A stretch of 64,000 nucleotides of DNA from Symbiodinium natans (Eukaryota; Sar; Dinophyceae; Suessiales; Symbiodiniaceae): the NCBI GenBank assembly GCA_905221605.1, contig CAJNDS010002701.1, positions 186,001 through 250,000 of the forward strand, given 5' to 3'. The notes below the pieces were generated by a model that saw nothing but the letters and a program-made list of their open reading frames with translations, was not told where the DNA came from and made no database searches. Each line of letters opens with the position of its first letter. Positions within the stretch are counted from its first letter, which is position 1. Shown here one piece after another: positions 23,926 to 36,096 of the stretch. The position numbers and the translations under genes were made by a program.

Positions 23926-26335
23926 AATCTTTCCCCGCATATACCCCAAGCGTACACGAGGCTGTGCCCAGAATACGGGTACCCTTAATGTATCCCGAAA
24001 TGCGAGTATTTTTTTTATAGGTCCCACATGCTATGCAATATAAACCCGATGAAATCTGTAAAGTCCATAAACCCTATAAACCCCATAAACCCCAAAAAGC
24101 CGAGACACCCTATGAACCCTGTAAACCCTAAACAAGGTTCAGGGTCTAGGGCGCCTAGGGCCTAGGGCCTAAAGGCTTGGGGAGGGGTCTCAAGATCATC
24201 ATATATAGGGACTTCCCAAGATGTGGCTTGAGGCACTTTTGCATAGATAGAGGTGCTCTGACAAACTCTGACAAAACAGCAAACTCTTTTGTTCCAGTGT
24301 GTTTCTTGCAGCACCACGATGGACTACGAAGGACGACCCTGGGGTCCAGGGCCATCCAAGCAGATGCTGAAGCACAAGCGTAGGCGCAACAAGCACTTCG
24401 AGGAGGGCTGTCATTCCCTCACGCGACCCACGCGACATACGTATGGTAGGATGGTATGCGAACATCTCTCATTCTCCCAAGAGGGAGACAAGCAAAGCAA
24501 AAACAAACACATGCGAGAAGAGCACGTCAAGACTCCAAGAGCACCGCAGGACCTCTCCAAGGTGACCCCCACAAGGAGCCCAAGGGCACTCCCAGTGTGC
24601 ACGGGACCCAAATGGAGAGCGCACCGTTTGGAATACCCGACATGCAGTCCCCTAGGACGAATGCACGAAGCGAACCTATCCCAGGGACACGGAGCAATGC
24701 AAGTCTAAAGAAGCGAACGGGAATGCAATACGCACAGGGAAAGCACGCAACCTAGGTGAAAGCCCGACTTGGCACTTGCCGCGATGCCGAAACCATGTGC
24801 TACTTGTCTTTGCGCGAAGTTTTGGACCCCATCCAACGCGCGCTTTTACGGTCCTGGACAGTCAGTCATAAGTGGGGAATAAAGAACCAGGGATAAAAAA
24901 TCGGGTCAGAACATGCGAGAACTCGATTTAACCGGTAGTCATTGCCAGGAGCTTCTGGGTTCTGATTCAGCGGTCAAAGATGTTGAGGTGGTTGATCTTC
25001 CGGGCGCTGCTTCTGCTCAGCTTGTGGCAGGCGCGCCAAGGTGGCACGGAGCACACATCCATTGATGGTGCACCACAGGGCGGCATTTGGCCCACTTCCG
25101 AAACGGCCCCCAAGTCATGATGATAAACCACAGCACCCTAACAACCTAGACCCTATGTTCGCCTTTAAGGCACGAAGCCGTACTACGCAACCCCCACAAT
25201 CTGAAACGCTAAGCCGAGACACAAAAGGCCCTGCAACTCTAAACCCTGGAGCCTAATGACGCCCTACAGCTCTCAAGCCCAAACCCTACAAAGCTCTCAA
25301 ACCCAAGCCCCTACAAACTGCGCACATGTCTTGCCACAGCTCCAACTTCCCTCACCCTCCCACCACACACCCCTCCCCACCCCAGCCCAAGCACCGAGAG
25401 CGCTAGCGCCAAAAGGCAGGAGGGTGCTTGATGGTTTGACGATTCGGGGCTCGAGGTCGCGTTAGGCGGCTTTGAGGGCTTTGTGGGTCGTTTCTTCCAA
25501 CCGCTGCCTCTCACTTCGCCAGCTCTGCCTCCTGCTGTCGAATCTCCTCCTGCAACTGCTCCAGCTTGTCGCCTCAAGCAGCAAAAAGCATCCGAAATGT
25601 CCGTTCGCCTCGATTAAAGGAACGGAACCCAGTAAATCCTTCTACTCCTACGGCTTCGAAGCCCCTATATACCCTAAAATCCAACACCAACCCTTAGAGC
25701 CCCCCGAAATACGAGAAGCGCACGCGCAAACCCTCGAACTCCAAAGCACCCAGCTCACTGCACCTTCATTAGGACGTGTCGGGGTTAAGGGTTTCGGGTT
25801 TGGGGTTTAGGTCCACGGTTTGACCGAGACTTCAAAACGCGTGTTCCATGAACGATTCTCGCAGGCCGGGTCACGAATGCCAGGGTTGTCCCGGCCGAAG
25901 ACCATGACCTGCAGAGTGGAGGGCTTCAGCTTGGGTTCCAGGCGTTGAGTTCTTGCACCCTAAAGCCCTAAAGCGTATTGCTGCAGCGTTTGGGGGCTTA
26001 AAGTGCTTGGAAAGCTCAGACAAATCACATGTCTGATTTGGCGCAGAACAGGGTGTAGCGTCAAAGCTCAGGGTAGTCACGTTGCTTATAGCGCATTCGA
26101 GACTGAAAGGTCATTCGGTAGCTGCAGGCTTTCAACGATTTTATGTGATCCCGCTTCGCGGTTCGCCACTCTTGGGGGCCCGTGGCGTAGGGTTTAGAGT
26201 TGCGGGCTGTAAAGGGTTTTGGGGTTTCTGGTTTCAGGGTTGAGGTTTAGCGTGTATAAGGTGTGGCTCAATAGGGTTTCTAGGATTCAGGGTTTAGGGT
26301 TTATATGCGTCCGCGCTCCGCGTTCTCCGCCAGCA

Positions 26336-26480
26336 CCCCCAACCCTAAACTGAGACCTTCACTCTAAACCCTCAACCCTGAACCCTAAACCCACCATGAG
26401 CCGGGGTGGGGCGGAGAGTAGAAACCCAAACCCTAAAGCCTAACCCTAAACCCTGAGCCTTAAACCCTAAACCCGCCTAA
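26336..26480 (-). repeat. Degenerate telomere-like tract (CCCTAAA)
   Basis: Scattered CCCTAAA, CCCTGAA and ACCCGCC words just beyond the 3' end of the WWE/ART gene. Confidence 0.65.
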
Positions 26481-26788
26481 ACCCGCCATGAACTACAGGG
26501 GGAGCATAGCCTGTAAACCTCCAAGCCTAAGCCCACTATGAACCGCAGGCCATGAAGCACGGGGGAGGGGGACCGAAAACACTAAACCCACCATGTATTG
26601 AGTACCATGAGAGGGAAAAATGGTGGGGGAGGGGGGGGGGGGGCTGGAGGACTAACAAAGGCTGAAGTCTTGCGATCTTCGATTCCCCCTCTCCGAAACC
26701 TCCAATCCCAGGCTCTCGGCCATTAAGCCTGAAGCTTCCGGTGTAGGCTCCAAGCCCTGAGCACGAAGCCTTCGACTCCCAATCCCGG

Positions 26789-29700
26789 CTACGCCTCAGG
26801 CAGGATGTAGTCGCGCAGCGGCAGCTCCCTGCCACGGGACTTGCTGAACCAAATACTCAAGACCTGTTTCAAGACCATGTTAAGAATGGGGCACCGGGCG
26901 AGACCACATGTGCTTCAAGCAGACCAAGATTTCCCACATCCGGAGATAGCGAGGATTGAAGGCGAGGAGTTGAGGGCTTGAGCATGTGTGAGCCCTTGCC
27001 GACTCCAAACAAAAGCCCTAACCGAGACCGCTCCAAGCGCACGACGGTCTTCCCCACAGGTCGCTTCAGGATATCCCGCGAGCCATGAAACCCCCAGCAT
27101 GCAGAAGGAGTTTAGGGTTGCGGAGCGATCTCCTAGCCCAAGCCCCTGCTGCTGTCAGCCCTATAGACCTCAAACCCCAACAAAGCCTCGACAGCATCAT
27201 ACGTCCCGCCTGATGAGGACTCCGTACGCGCGGATATCATCGGGGTTGTTAATCACCCAGTACTTCCTCTCGAACTCATGGGCCTTTGCAGATCTTAGTT
27301 TCAGGGCTTAGGCGGCTTAAGGGGCTTAAGGGGAAAACCGTGGACCCCTTCTCAGGACTCTACACCACCTTCCAGGATTCTTGCTTCAATAACTTCGATG
27401 GAAAGACCGTGCACTCTCCTCTGGGGGCTGAGATCTGTGGCCTTAGGAGTGTCGCCTGAAAAGTTCTAGAGATTCACTCGGAAATCGAAAGGGCTGAAAG
27501 GATGCAGCATGAGCATTCACCAAGCTAGAGATTCTTGTTTTGGGGTGCTGTAGTGCTTGTGAGTAGCGATGGTTAGTTTAGCAATCCTTCAACTCCCGTG
27601 TTGCGTGCCAAGGAGCGTTTGGATCATTGACTGGGTTGATCGCTGACGGCCGGACGCGGAGCTGCAGGACGATCTGCACGCTGCGCCCTCGGGTGATGGA
27701 GCTTCCTCTATTGTGGAATATGGGGGCTTCCGATATTAGGGGTACCTTATTGGGGTCCCTATTGTAAGGGATCCTACTATTTGGGGGTTTATATTTGGGG
27801 GTTTATATTTGGGGTTCCGATATTCGGAAACCCCATATGTCTTTAGAGGCGCAGAAGCTTTGTGGAAGTGCTTCAGACAATGCCTGAATCGATGAAAGCA
27901 TGCCTCCTTCAGAGTGCAGGGATGCTTGCTTGACTTGGGGGCAGTGGCCTCTAAGGCTTCTATGGTGATCGGGCTGATAAGGTTAAATTCATAGTCCGAG
28001 TTCGCCTTATGAAGCCCAAAGATTAAACACGAAACCAGCACACACAGGCACAGAGGCACACAGACAGACAGGGAGACGGGACGGACAGGGAGACAGAGGC
28101 AGGCAGAGACAGAGACAGAGACAGGCAGAGACAGAGACAGACAGACAGACAGACAGAGACAGACAGAGACAGACAGACGGAGACAGACAAACGGAGACAG
28201 ACAGACGGACACAGACAGACAGAAACACACTCAAAAGAGAGAGAGAGAGGGAGCGAGACACACACGCACACGCACACGCACACACCAGCCTCGCAGCAGC
28301 GTGGGCTTCGAGTAGTGCTGAGCCACCTGTTAGCTGGACTCTGGGGGCTTAAGTTTAAAGCGGTCAAGCTCTGGGGTGAAGATTTATGGAAGACATCGCT
28401 GCTACTTGCAGGCACTGTCAGGAAGGCCCAGGCCCTAAGCTCTAAACCCTACGCGAATCCCAGCCCCCAAAGAACTATCCGAAAGGTCGCCGGCTCACCC
28501 TAAGACCCAGGGAGTGGTAGAGAATTTGGCTTCGGACCACGGGCGAAAACTTCAGAGTCCAGCTGTTACTTGAAGCGCCAAAATTGGGGGGGGGGGGGGA
28601 GGGGGTGCTGCCGCGGTTGCTCCAGGCTGAGAACCTTGCCTGATGCACGGCTGAGCTCCCACGGAGGGAGTGAAAGTGCTCCGCAGGTCTGCAAGGCTCT
28701 CAGCACCAGACGCAATATTGCTTTGAGCAGAGAAAGGCCGACGCCCGAAGTTCTGGATTTTAGGGCTAAGCGGCTAAGGGCGAATGAGGACCCAAATAAG
28801 CAAGGACCCAACAACACGAAAGCCTTGAAGACCCAAGAAAACGGTGCAAGTGCGGCAAAGCCACGTCGATAATGGGCGTGCAGTAGACTCCGGCACCTGA
28901 ACCGCTTCAAGGGATGTTTGGGTTTGGGCATCTGAGGGCTTCGGCTGCCCAATGGCGTGAAACCCTGAACCGGTTCGAACCCTGAACTCTGCAACCGCAA
29001 GCCCAAGCTATACAAGCTTCCCTGAAGCACCTGCCCGAGTTTAGCGCAATCAGGCTCAGGGCAGTAATGCATGGAGGGCTGAGCTCACGGTAAACAGGGT
29101 AAACAGGGCCGCCTGGCCTGTCTCCTTGGCGAACTTCTGCCTCTCTCCGACGCGGAAGCCTTTGAAACTCATGGGTCATGGGCTGATGCTGGGGCAGGGC
29201 CCTGCAGATACCAACATTGGAGCCACTTCCGGGTTTCGGGTATTTGCCTGCACTTGCTTCACACCCTCCCGGCACTTTCATACGGTTCAGGCCCACTCCA
29301 CTTTGACTTCCGACTTGAAGGTTCATGGGCTCTATGCGTTACCCTGTGCCCCCACTTATAGCTGTCCATGAACCCCAAAGTACCACATTGAAAGAATTGT
29401 GTTCATCAGCTCGCAAGGCATCCCAGCCTTAGCGCTAACGGGGGGGTTGGGGGGTGGAGTCCTCCATTTGCACGTACAATGCTACGACGGGGTTGGAAAA
29501 GATTCATATGGTTTTTGAAGCAGTTCCTCTTGATGCCATGATGTTCTTTGAAGCAAACTTGCACAGCAGATGAAAAAAGAAAAGTCCGCAAAAGAGCTTT
29601 GAAGGAGTTCATACCTGATGTGCTTCAAAGCATGCTTGCACGCCGGCGGCACTTAGGGAAAACTGGAAGCCCAGCCAAGCACCTAAAAAGGCAGCCAAGC

Positions 29701-30362
29701 CAAGCCGCACTTCGGCTTTACAGGGAGCCAAGCCGAGCTAAGCAGCACGAGCCAAGGCAAGCTGTACTTGAGAAACAAGACCTTCACGGCCAGGCCAAAC
29801 CAAGACACACCTAAGAAAAAAAAGAGCAGAGCCGGTATAAAGCCCTAAACTCCGAAGGCACCAAGGCCCTGAAGCCTTTAAGCTCCAAAGCCTTCCAAAC
29901 CCGTACAGCACTGAACCCATGAATCCCTCTCACACCTCAAAGCCCCAAGCCCCACGAACGCGGAACTGAGCTCAGACCAGGCACCAGAGGAGAGGATGCC
30001 GGGCAGGCCTGGAGAGAAAAGGGCTTGCGAGTTTGGGGCTCAGGGAGTTTTTAGGCCGCTTTTGAGGCTGTTTGGAGGGTTAGTGGTTTAGGCCTAGGGC
30101 TTTCGGGCTGACGGTTCAGGGTTGAGGGGTTTAGAGGGCAAGGAGCGGAGCCTACATATGCACCCCTCCATGGAAAGGGTGGGGCTCGAGAACGCGAAGC
30201 GCGGATGCACATAGGCCCGCTATGCCTGCATGAAGAAGTCTGTGACTATATATATATATATATATATAAGTATATAAGTATATACATATATATATATGTA
30301 CATACATATACATGTAGATATATATGTATACATACATATATACAGAGAGAGAGAGAGAGAAA

Positions 30363-30402
<40 letters not shown>

Positions 30403-33400
30403 TACGTATACAAATAAGGGATTGAGAAAACTCAGAAGTTCGGGGAAGTTTAGTGGCTTAAGTGCTTGGTGGCTGAGGGTTTTCGGCCTTGGGGTGGGAT
30501 GGGTAGGATCCAAACTGCCCCAACCCCTCTCCCCAACTCTCAGCACTTTGTAATGAGACAAGGGACACGGACAGGCTTAGAAGACTTAGAAGCCCGATGT
30601 CACCTTGTCGAATGTTTTTGCTTGCTCAAAATTTGTGGGATCCTTCGAAATGAGAGGTTGTGAAGTTGTAGAAACGTGGAGCCCTGAACGCTAGACTGGC
30701 CCCCGCACGCCTTCTTTCGACGTGCCGTGGTAGGCCACTGCCCAGCCACTCTCGTCCTCACGAAGCCACCCGTTGTCGCCTGGTTCAACGTGGAAGGGGC
30801 GTAACTCTCAAGGGATGTATGGCACCCGGGTTGGGGCGGAGGGTGGTGAAGGTTTACCCTGAACCCCAGACTCCCTAGACCTCCTGAAACTCCCTAGACT
30901 GCCTAGACTCCCCAGAGCCCCTGGACTCCCTATAGACTCCCTATAGACTCCCTATAGACTCCTGGACGAAGCCTCGAGAGCTACTCGGAGTTAGGTCTCA
31001 GGGCCGCACCATCGTCGTACACGCCTTTCACCTGGACGGCGAAGCGCTTCCAGCCGATCGGCAGATGATACTCCTTGCCGCCTGGGGCTTCCGCTTTCTT
31101 GGATGGGGCCCTTCCGGTACGCCTTGTCATGACTAAGCTCGGAGTTAACGTACCTCGGAGCACGAAGCCCTGCATCCCAACTCCTACACTCTAGAGGCCT
31201 CTGGAGTCTAGAGGCCTCTGACGACCTTAAGACCGACTGAGGCTCTAACCAGCTTTCTCCAAGTAGTTTCCCCCTAACCCGCACTCTGAAAACTTAAGCC
31301 TAATGAAAACCCAACGGCTTGAGGCCCCCAGAACCTTGACAACCTCAAGCCCTAAACCCTGAGTGTTGCTCGAACCCTCACTTTCAACTTTTGATTCCCA
31401 AGGGATTCAGGTCCCCAGAACCTTCACAACCTCAAACCCTGAACCCTCAACCCCTATGAACCCTAAACAACGACGGGCTGTTTGTTCGGACAAAGGATAA
31501 GAACGCCCCCGACTACTCAAAACCCTTTCGGAGATTTTCTTTAGGGGCGGGAGGGGGGGGGGGGGGGGCTCCGTTTACTGTTCGGGGGAAAGGTTCAAGT
31601 TTAGTCTTCAGAGCCTTGAGGCTTTGCAAAAAGGAAGGACTGTCAAGAACTGTGCAGGAAGCTTCGCCGTGTCCTGCGTCAAGGGGAGCGCTTTGCCCGT
31701 TTGAGTGTGAGGGAACCTCCCCCCCCCTCCCTAAACTTTGAATACGATCGAAAGCCATGAAAATAACACAGAGTCACAAAGACTCCTCAAGCCCAGGCGC
31801 CTCTGAACATCTTGCGGCCATCATCTCTGGTGTCACGAAAGTCCTGGCAGCGAACAACTGTAGGAAAGACCCCAGACCCTGATGACGAGGGCCTCCTAGA
31901 GCGCTTGTTAAGTGCAAATCCACACGAAATTGGAAAGACAGATTGAATATGAAGCGCACTGTCTGTCATCCCGAGTGGGGCGCCGTGCAACGGGCTTTGG
32001 CATACCTCGCCAATGTCGGTGCAGGCGCTGTTGAGCTGATTATCGGCTGCTTGGTCGGGAGACGGCTAACTGCGTCGAGTACAATCGATGTTTGCTTCAA
32101 GGTCCAGTCGGACAGGCGGGAAGTCAGCGAGGAAATCTGCAAACGGCAACGGCTCAGCTACGTCCAAAGACGGGACGTGCAGTACGCCATCGCATCTGAG
32201 CTTTTGAACTCAAACGTCCAGCCTGATCAAGTGCATGTAGTCTACTACCGGGCGAATCGCAACCCGGAAGTACCTGCAAACCCAAACCTTGGACGGCCAA
32301 CAGATCCGTTCACACCTGGTTCAGGGGTGTGGGCGGGAGGGATTGCGGAAATCGACTTCCGAGACTCGATCGCCTTCTCGCCCCATCCTAAAACCCGAGC
32401 AGTCGCCCAATCCTTTCGTAGCGCTGAGAAGCGACCCCTTCCTTGATCAAGCCTAAAAACCCAAAGTTTGCACACCAAACAAATACCCTCAAGCTCAATA
32501 CCGTCAAAACCCTGAACAGCACAGCCGCACACGGGCACTGAAGCAAAGGCTGAGGTTTGAAAATACAAGTCCCAAAGTCCCTTAAAGCCTCCTAAAGATC
32601 GAAGCCGCCTAAGCCCTGTTCCGCCTATGCCTTCACCGAAGCAATATGAAGCCCTAAACCCTAAACCCCAAACCCTAAACCCTAAACCCTTACGACTTTC
32701 CTGCACAAAGCGGAACTCGAACATGTCTTCCGGCGCCGTCTCGACCCGAATGCCCGCCTGCCAGCACAGGATGTGGAGGGATCTGTATCATTTTTTGCTT
32801 TGTTTTCCTTTTGTGTTTTTTTGTTGGGGGGGTAAGCCTCACCCTCTCCACCCTTCTTTTAGGGGTCAGGGTTTAGGGCGTAGGGTTTAAGGCCTAAGCC
32901 CAATGGACCGCGAACATCCGAGTAACCATTTGGGTTGAAGGTTTGGGGATTTGGGCTCAGGCTTACTTATGGGGTTTACAAGAGCTTCGGGTTTGGTACT
33001 TGATGCCTGTACTTGCCCTGAAAACTGACTCTATTTATGGCCCGGTGCCTTGCTCAGGGTGTCGGTGAACCTGACTGCACTGCTATTCTGAGCACACAGT
33101 CTGACACGTTTCAAGACGGGCTTGGGATAAAGGTGCGAAGTGCCACCCAGCTACTTGGGAGCAGGCATCAAACTCTCGGCCTGGACAACAGCTGCGCTTG
33201 CTACTGTCGCCGGAGCCACATAACCCCCAAGCCCCACAACTTAGGCCCCTGCGACCCCACAGTTCAAAAGTGACAGCCCCCACATCCGACCCCTCAACCC
33301 CGCAGCCTAAACCTCCCTAGAGTCGCTAAAGGCCATGACCCAGTTCAGCCCAGGCAGCGCATCGAAAAAGTAGCGGTTGTTGAGCCAGTCCGGTGTCTTC

Positions 33401-35155
33401 ACGTGCCTGCAGCAAGTCCAGGGCCCAGATTTTAAGGCCTGGAGTGTAGGGTGTGGGGTGTAGGATTGGGATTGTGAGTGGCTTCAGTTTGGTTTAGGAT
33501 CTGATTCTGTCTGAGGGTTTTGACTTCGAGCTCCAAGCGCGGGTGAATGGCTCGATTCTTTCAGCTGCAACACCCCTGCAAGCCAAAGGCGCAACCACGG
33601 GAAGAGTCTCGTCGTTCTCGCAATCAAAAAACGATCGCATCGAGAATAATCATTTTTGCTTGGTGCTCGGAGCCGCACCTTCATCCACCAACCTTGTAGG
33701 GCCCTCTGTATACCCAAAGAATCCCGATTTCTACTCTTCAGGAGATGTTCTGCCCCAACTAGCTTCCGGCTTCCAGGCCGCCTCTCGATCTTCCGGGGGC
33801 GGCCTTCCCCTGCCTGCGCAGACATCGCACGTTTGCGGCGCCAGTCGGGTCTTGATGTCTTTAGGGTTGCAGGGTTTCGGGCTTGTTGTACAGGGCTTGG
33901 GTTGTTAATCTCTTGTCTGTCGTGCTCTGGCATTCAGATTTAGGGTGTTGGTCTGAAATTTAGGGCTGAGAACTTGCGGTACAACTGAGGGTTTAGACTG
34001 TTTGGGGTTGTGAGCCTTTGGATGGGTTTCAGAAGCCCTAAGTTTCCTGACAGATGACTGTATCTCTGCTGCCCTCACCCCCTGTGCCTGCGTGGTCATG
34101 TTGGAGAAGTCCACGACCTAGGGTTTCAGGGCGAGCAGCCGGGGGGGCACAGTATGGGGGGCCATCGAGGACCCCGCAGAATTGGACTGCTGGGTACGCA
34201 GTTTTGGGTCTTCCCTCCCTCCATCCTCGCCTGCCATCCTCTCCCCCCTCCGCTCCCGAGCAAACCCAAATTTCCTGATTTAGCCCTAGCCCTCAAGACC
34301 CCGAACGCTTCGCAAGTGAAACATATTGTGTGCGGAAGTAAAAACTCTGTCAAGGAGGTGGAGAAGGACAACGACGACGATGAGGACCAAGACGATTATG
34401 GAGGTGGTGGCGGCGGTGGCTAAGACGGCGGTTTAGGACTCATTCAAGCTTCAGCCGTTGCATGCTTAGGCTGTATATGGAAACGCACATGGTGGACTGC
34501 TTCGACTGTTTGAATGTGGAAGCTTGCTGAAATTCACAATGGCTCGTTTATCAGGGCCTTCTTTCGGATGCTCAAAGGTGGAGCATTCCAGGTCCTTTCG
34601 CTGTGGGATTTCGGGCTTCTGGGTTTGTGGCTTTCATGGTACTGAGCCGAGCCACAACCTCGTTCTTCAAGAGCGACAGCTTCGCAAGGTTGGGACCGTC
34701 CTCAACGTACCCACCACTGGTCTGAAGATGCTAACCCTATAGTGTGTCAGGCTTAGGGCTTGGGGGTTCAAACTTTGCAGCCAGGGTGCAGGGCTTGATG
34801 AGAAGGCCTGCTCCAACAGCCACGATCACGCAGCTAGGCGGGCAAAGATAATGTAAGAGGGCTTATCGGGCTTATAGCTCAAGATGCGTTGGTGAATGGT
34901 ACAGAGAACGCCTTTCAGCTCACTCTGGCTCCTCCATACTTAATACGACTTCTTGAAACTCTCTGCCTGGAAGTATCGGTCCAACTCGATCGACTCGTTG
35001 GAGGGGTAGCTCCGCCACTGGCCCTCCTGCTTCTCCCACCTCGCGAGCAGGACGCGAGTTGGGACTTAGGGTTTAGGGTCGTAGGTTTCGAGTACCGGGC
35101 ACTCTTCGTTGCTTTTCTGGATCATGACGGGTGTGAGCTGCGTGATGATGCGCAT
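26789..35155 (-). CDS. WWE domain plus ADP-ribosyltransferase-like (PARP-type) protein, at least 15 exons, 5' end not found
   Basis: I built this model by eye. Exons in order: 35155-35103, 35039-34967, 34721-34659, 34117-34079, 33858-33824, 33406-33313, 32757-32694, 31081-31010, 30779-30707, 29167-29118, 28896-28833, 27701-27632, 27283-27203, 27063-27023, 26843-26789. All reading phases agree, each acceptor is AG, and donors are GT except GC after 34967, 30707 and 29118. The first exons read [11 protein letters not shown], then [10 protein letters not shown] and [12 protein letters not shown], a WWE domain that binds ADP-ribose. Later exons read [28 protein letters not shown] (the H-G-T motif), [13 protein letters not shown] (the Y motif) and [17 protein letters not shown], ending in LRDYILPEA and a stop. 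Such proteins attach or read ADP-ribose. The first exon is the least certain. More 5' exons probably lie before 36097. Confidence 0.7.
28038..28287 (+). repeat. (CAGA)n / (CA)n microsatellite
   Basis: CAGACAGA and CAGAGACA units for 200 bp, then CACACG units. Only false frames arise from it. It lies in an intron of the WWE/ART gene. Confidence 0.93.
30246..30415 (+). repeat. (TA)n, (GA)n and A-run compound microsatellite
   Basis: TA repeats with TATACATA variants, then GA units, a run of about 20 A, and TA repeats again. It lies in an intron of the WWE/ART gene. Confidence 0.93.
31943..32446 (+). CDS. Open frame antisense within an intron of the WWE/ART gene
   Basis: This 167-residue plus-strand frame has its best coding look between 32040 and 32246 ([20 protein letters not shown], then [20 protein letters not shown]). 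It lies inside the long intron 32693-31082 of the minus-strand gene. It could be an exon of a nested gene or a retrocopy fragment. The second half looks noncoding. No family is recognised. Confidence 0.25.
   Translation: MNMKRTVCHPEWGAVQRALAYLANVGAGAVELIIGCLVGRRLTASSTIDVCFKVQSDRREVSEEICKRQRLSYVQRRDVQYAIASELLNSNVQPDQVHVVYYRANRNPEVPANPNLGRPTDPFTPGSGVWAGGIAEIDFRDSIAFSPHPKTRAVAQSFRSAEKRPLP
32652..32692 (-). repeat. Telomere-like tract at the start of an intron
   Basis: On the minus strand the donor GTAAGG at 32693 runs directly into GTTTAGGG units. The array is thus fused to a 5' splice site. Confidence 0.8.
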
Positions 35156-36096
35156 CTTTGGGGAGAGACCGGTGAAGCATCCCAAAACAAGCCAAAAACG
35201 CAATAGTCTGCATGCAGCACCAGCAGGTTCGGCTTGGGGGCAGGGGGCGGGGGTCGTTTACGCATACTTCGCCGCGGGCTTCGGTTGCGGGACTCTCTGC
35301 GGAGGCTTCTCTCAGGTTGGCACTCCACGGATACTTGGGGGGCCTTGTGGGCTTCTCAGGGGGTCTCTGCGGGTTTCTGGGGGCACTGCAGGGATCCTTC
35401 GCGAGTCTCTGCCGGCTTCTCCGAACGTGGGTGAGCAATTCGACCTACAATCCAACAACCCCAGTTTGCAAACACATTGTGCGCGCATGACGGGTTGGGA
35501 AAGGATTCGGATGCAAAAAAACGCAAGCTAACTTCGCGCGGCTTTGCAAAAACTCATGACAGGCATGACGAATTGGAAAGGATTCGCATGTGTTTAAGAA
35601 TGAAAGCAGGGGGGGTTGGGGGAAACGCAGCCGAATACATGACACGCATGACCAGCACTAATGGACCAGAGCACTCATCCTTGTCTGCTCTGGCCATGGC
35701 TGGCTACCGACGGCCCCGCTTGAAAATTTGGGCTGTTTTATTGTGGACTTCCACCTGGCGTTCCAGGCCTTCAACGGGCTCAATGGTGGGTTTTATAGAG
35801 GGTATCGCGAACAGCTATCTAAGCCCCAAGCCCTTGAAACCCTTTGCAGCAGGCCTCCAATCTGGTTCGTCTTCGGCGAAAGGGTCGAAGGCTGGAAGGT
35901 CGCGGGGGTGGATGAATCCTGGAGCTCCCGAGGTTTAACCAAAGCCGTGGTACGGGATGCTGCTTAAGGTTTCGGGTGCAGCGGTTCTAAGAGTTGGTGT
36001 TTGACGGGTTTTGGTGGGTTTTTGGGGTGCATGGCTCGACTCGGAGCTTCCCGCATGTGACGGCGCCCGCTTTTGTTCTCAGGCGTTGCGCATTCC

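Larger units (their letters stand above)
20153..26788. other. Host DNA, mostly without supported genes
   Basis: Exon-like islands occur near 20290-20410 and 21830-21912 on the plus strand (GQMSQMSFPAQQ-type composition), but neither can be placed in a gene. Arrays and the hairpin element are listed separately. Confidence 0.4.

Noticed and set aside
27736-28415. Cysteine/serine/valine-rich minus-strand frames of 90-164 residues
   Set aside because: They are translations of CAGA and CA repeats in an intron of the WWE/ART gene.
30152-30561. Frames with long YIYIYI stretches
   Set aside because: They are TA microsatellite in every frame.
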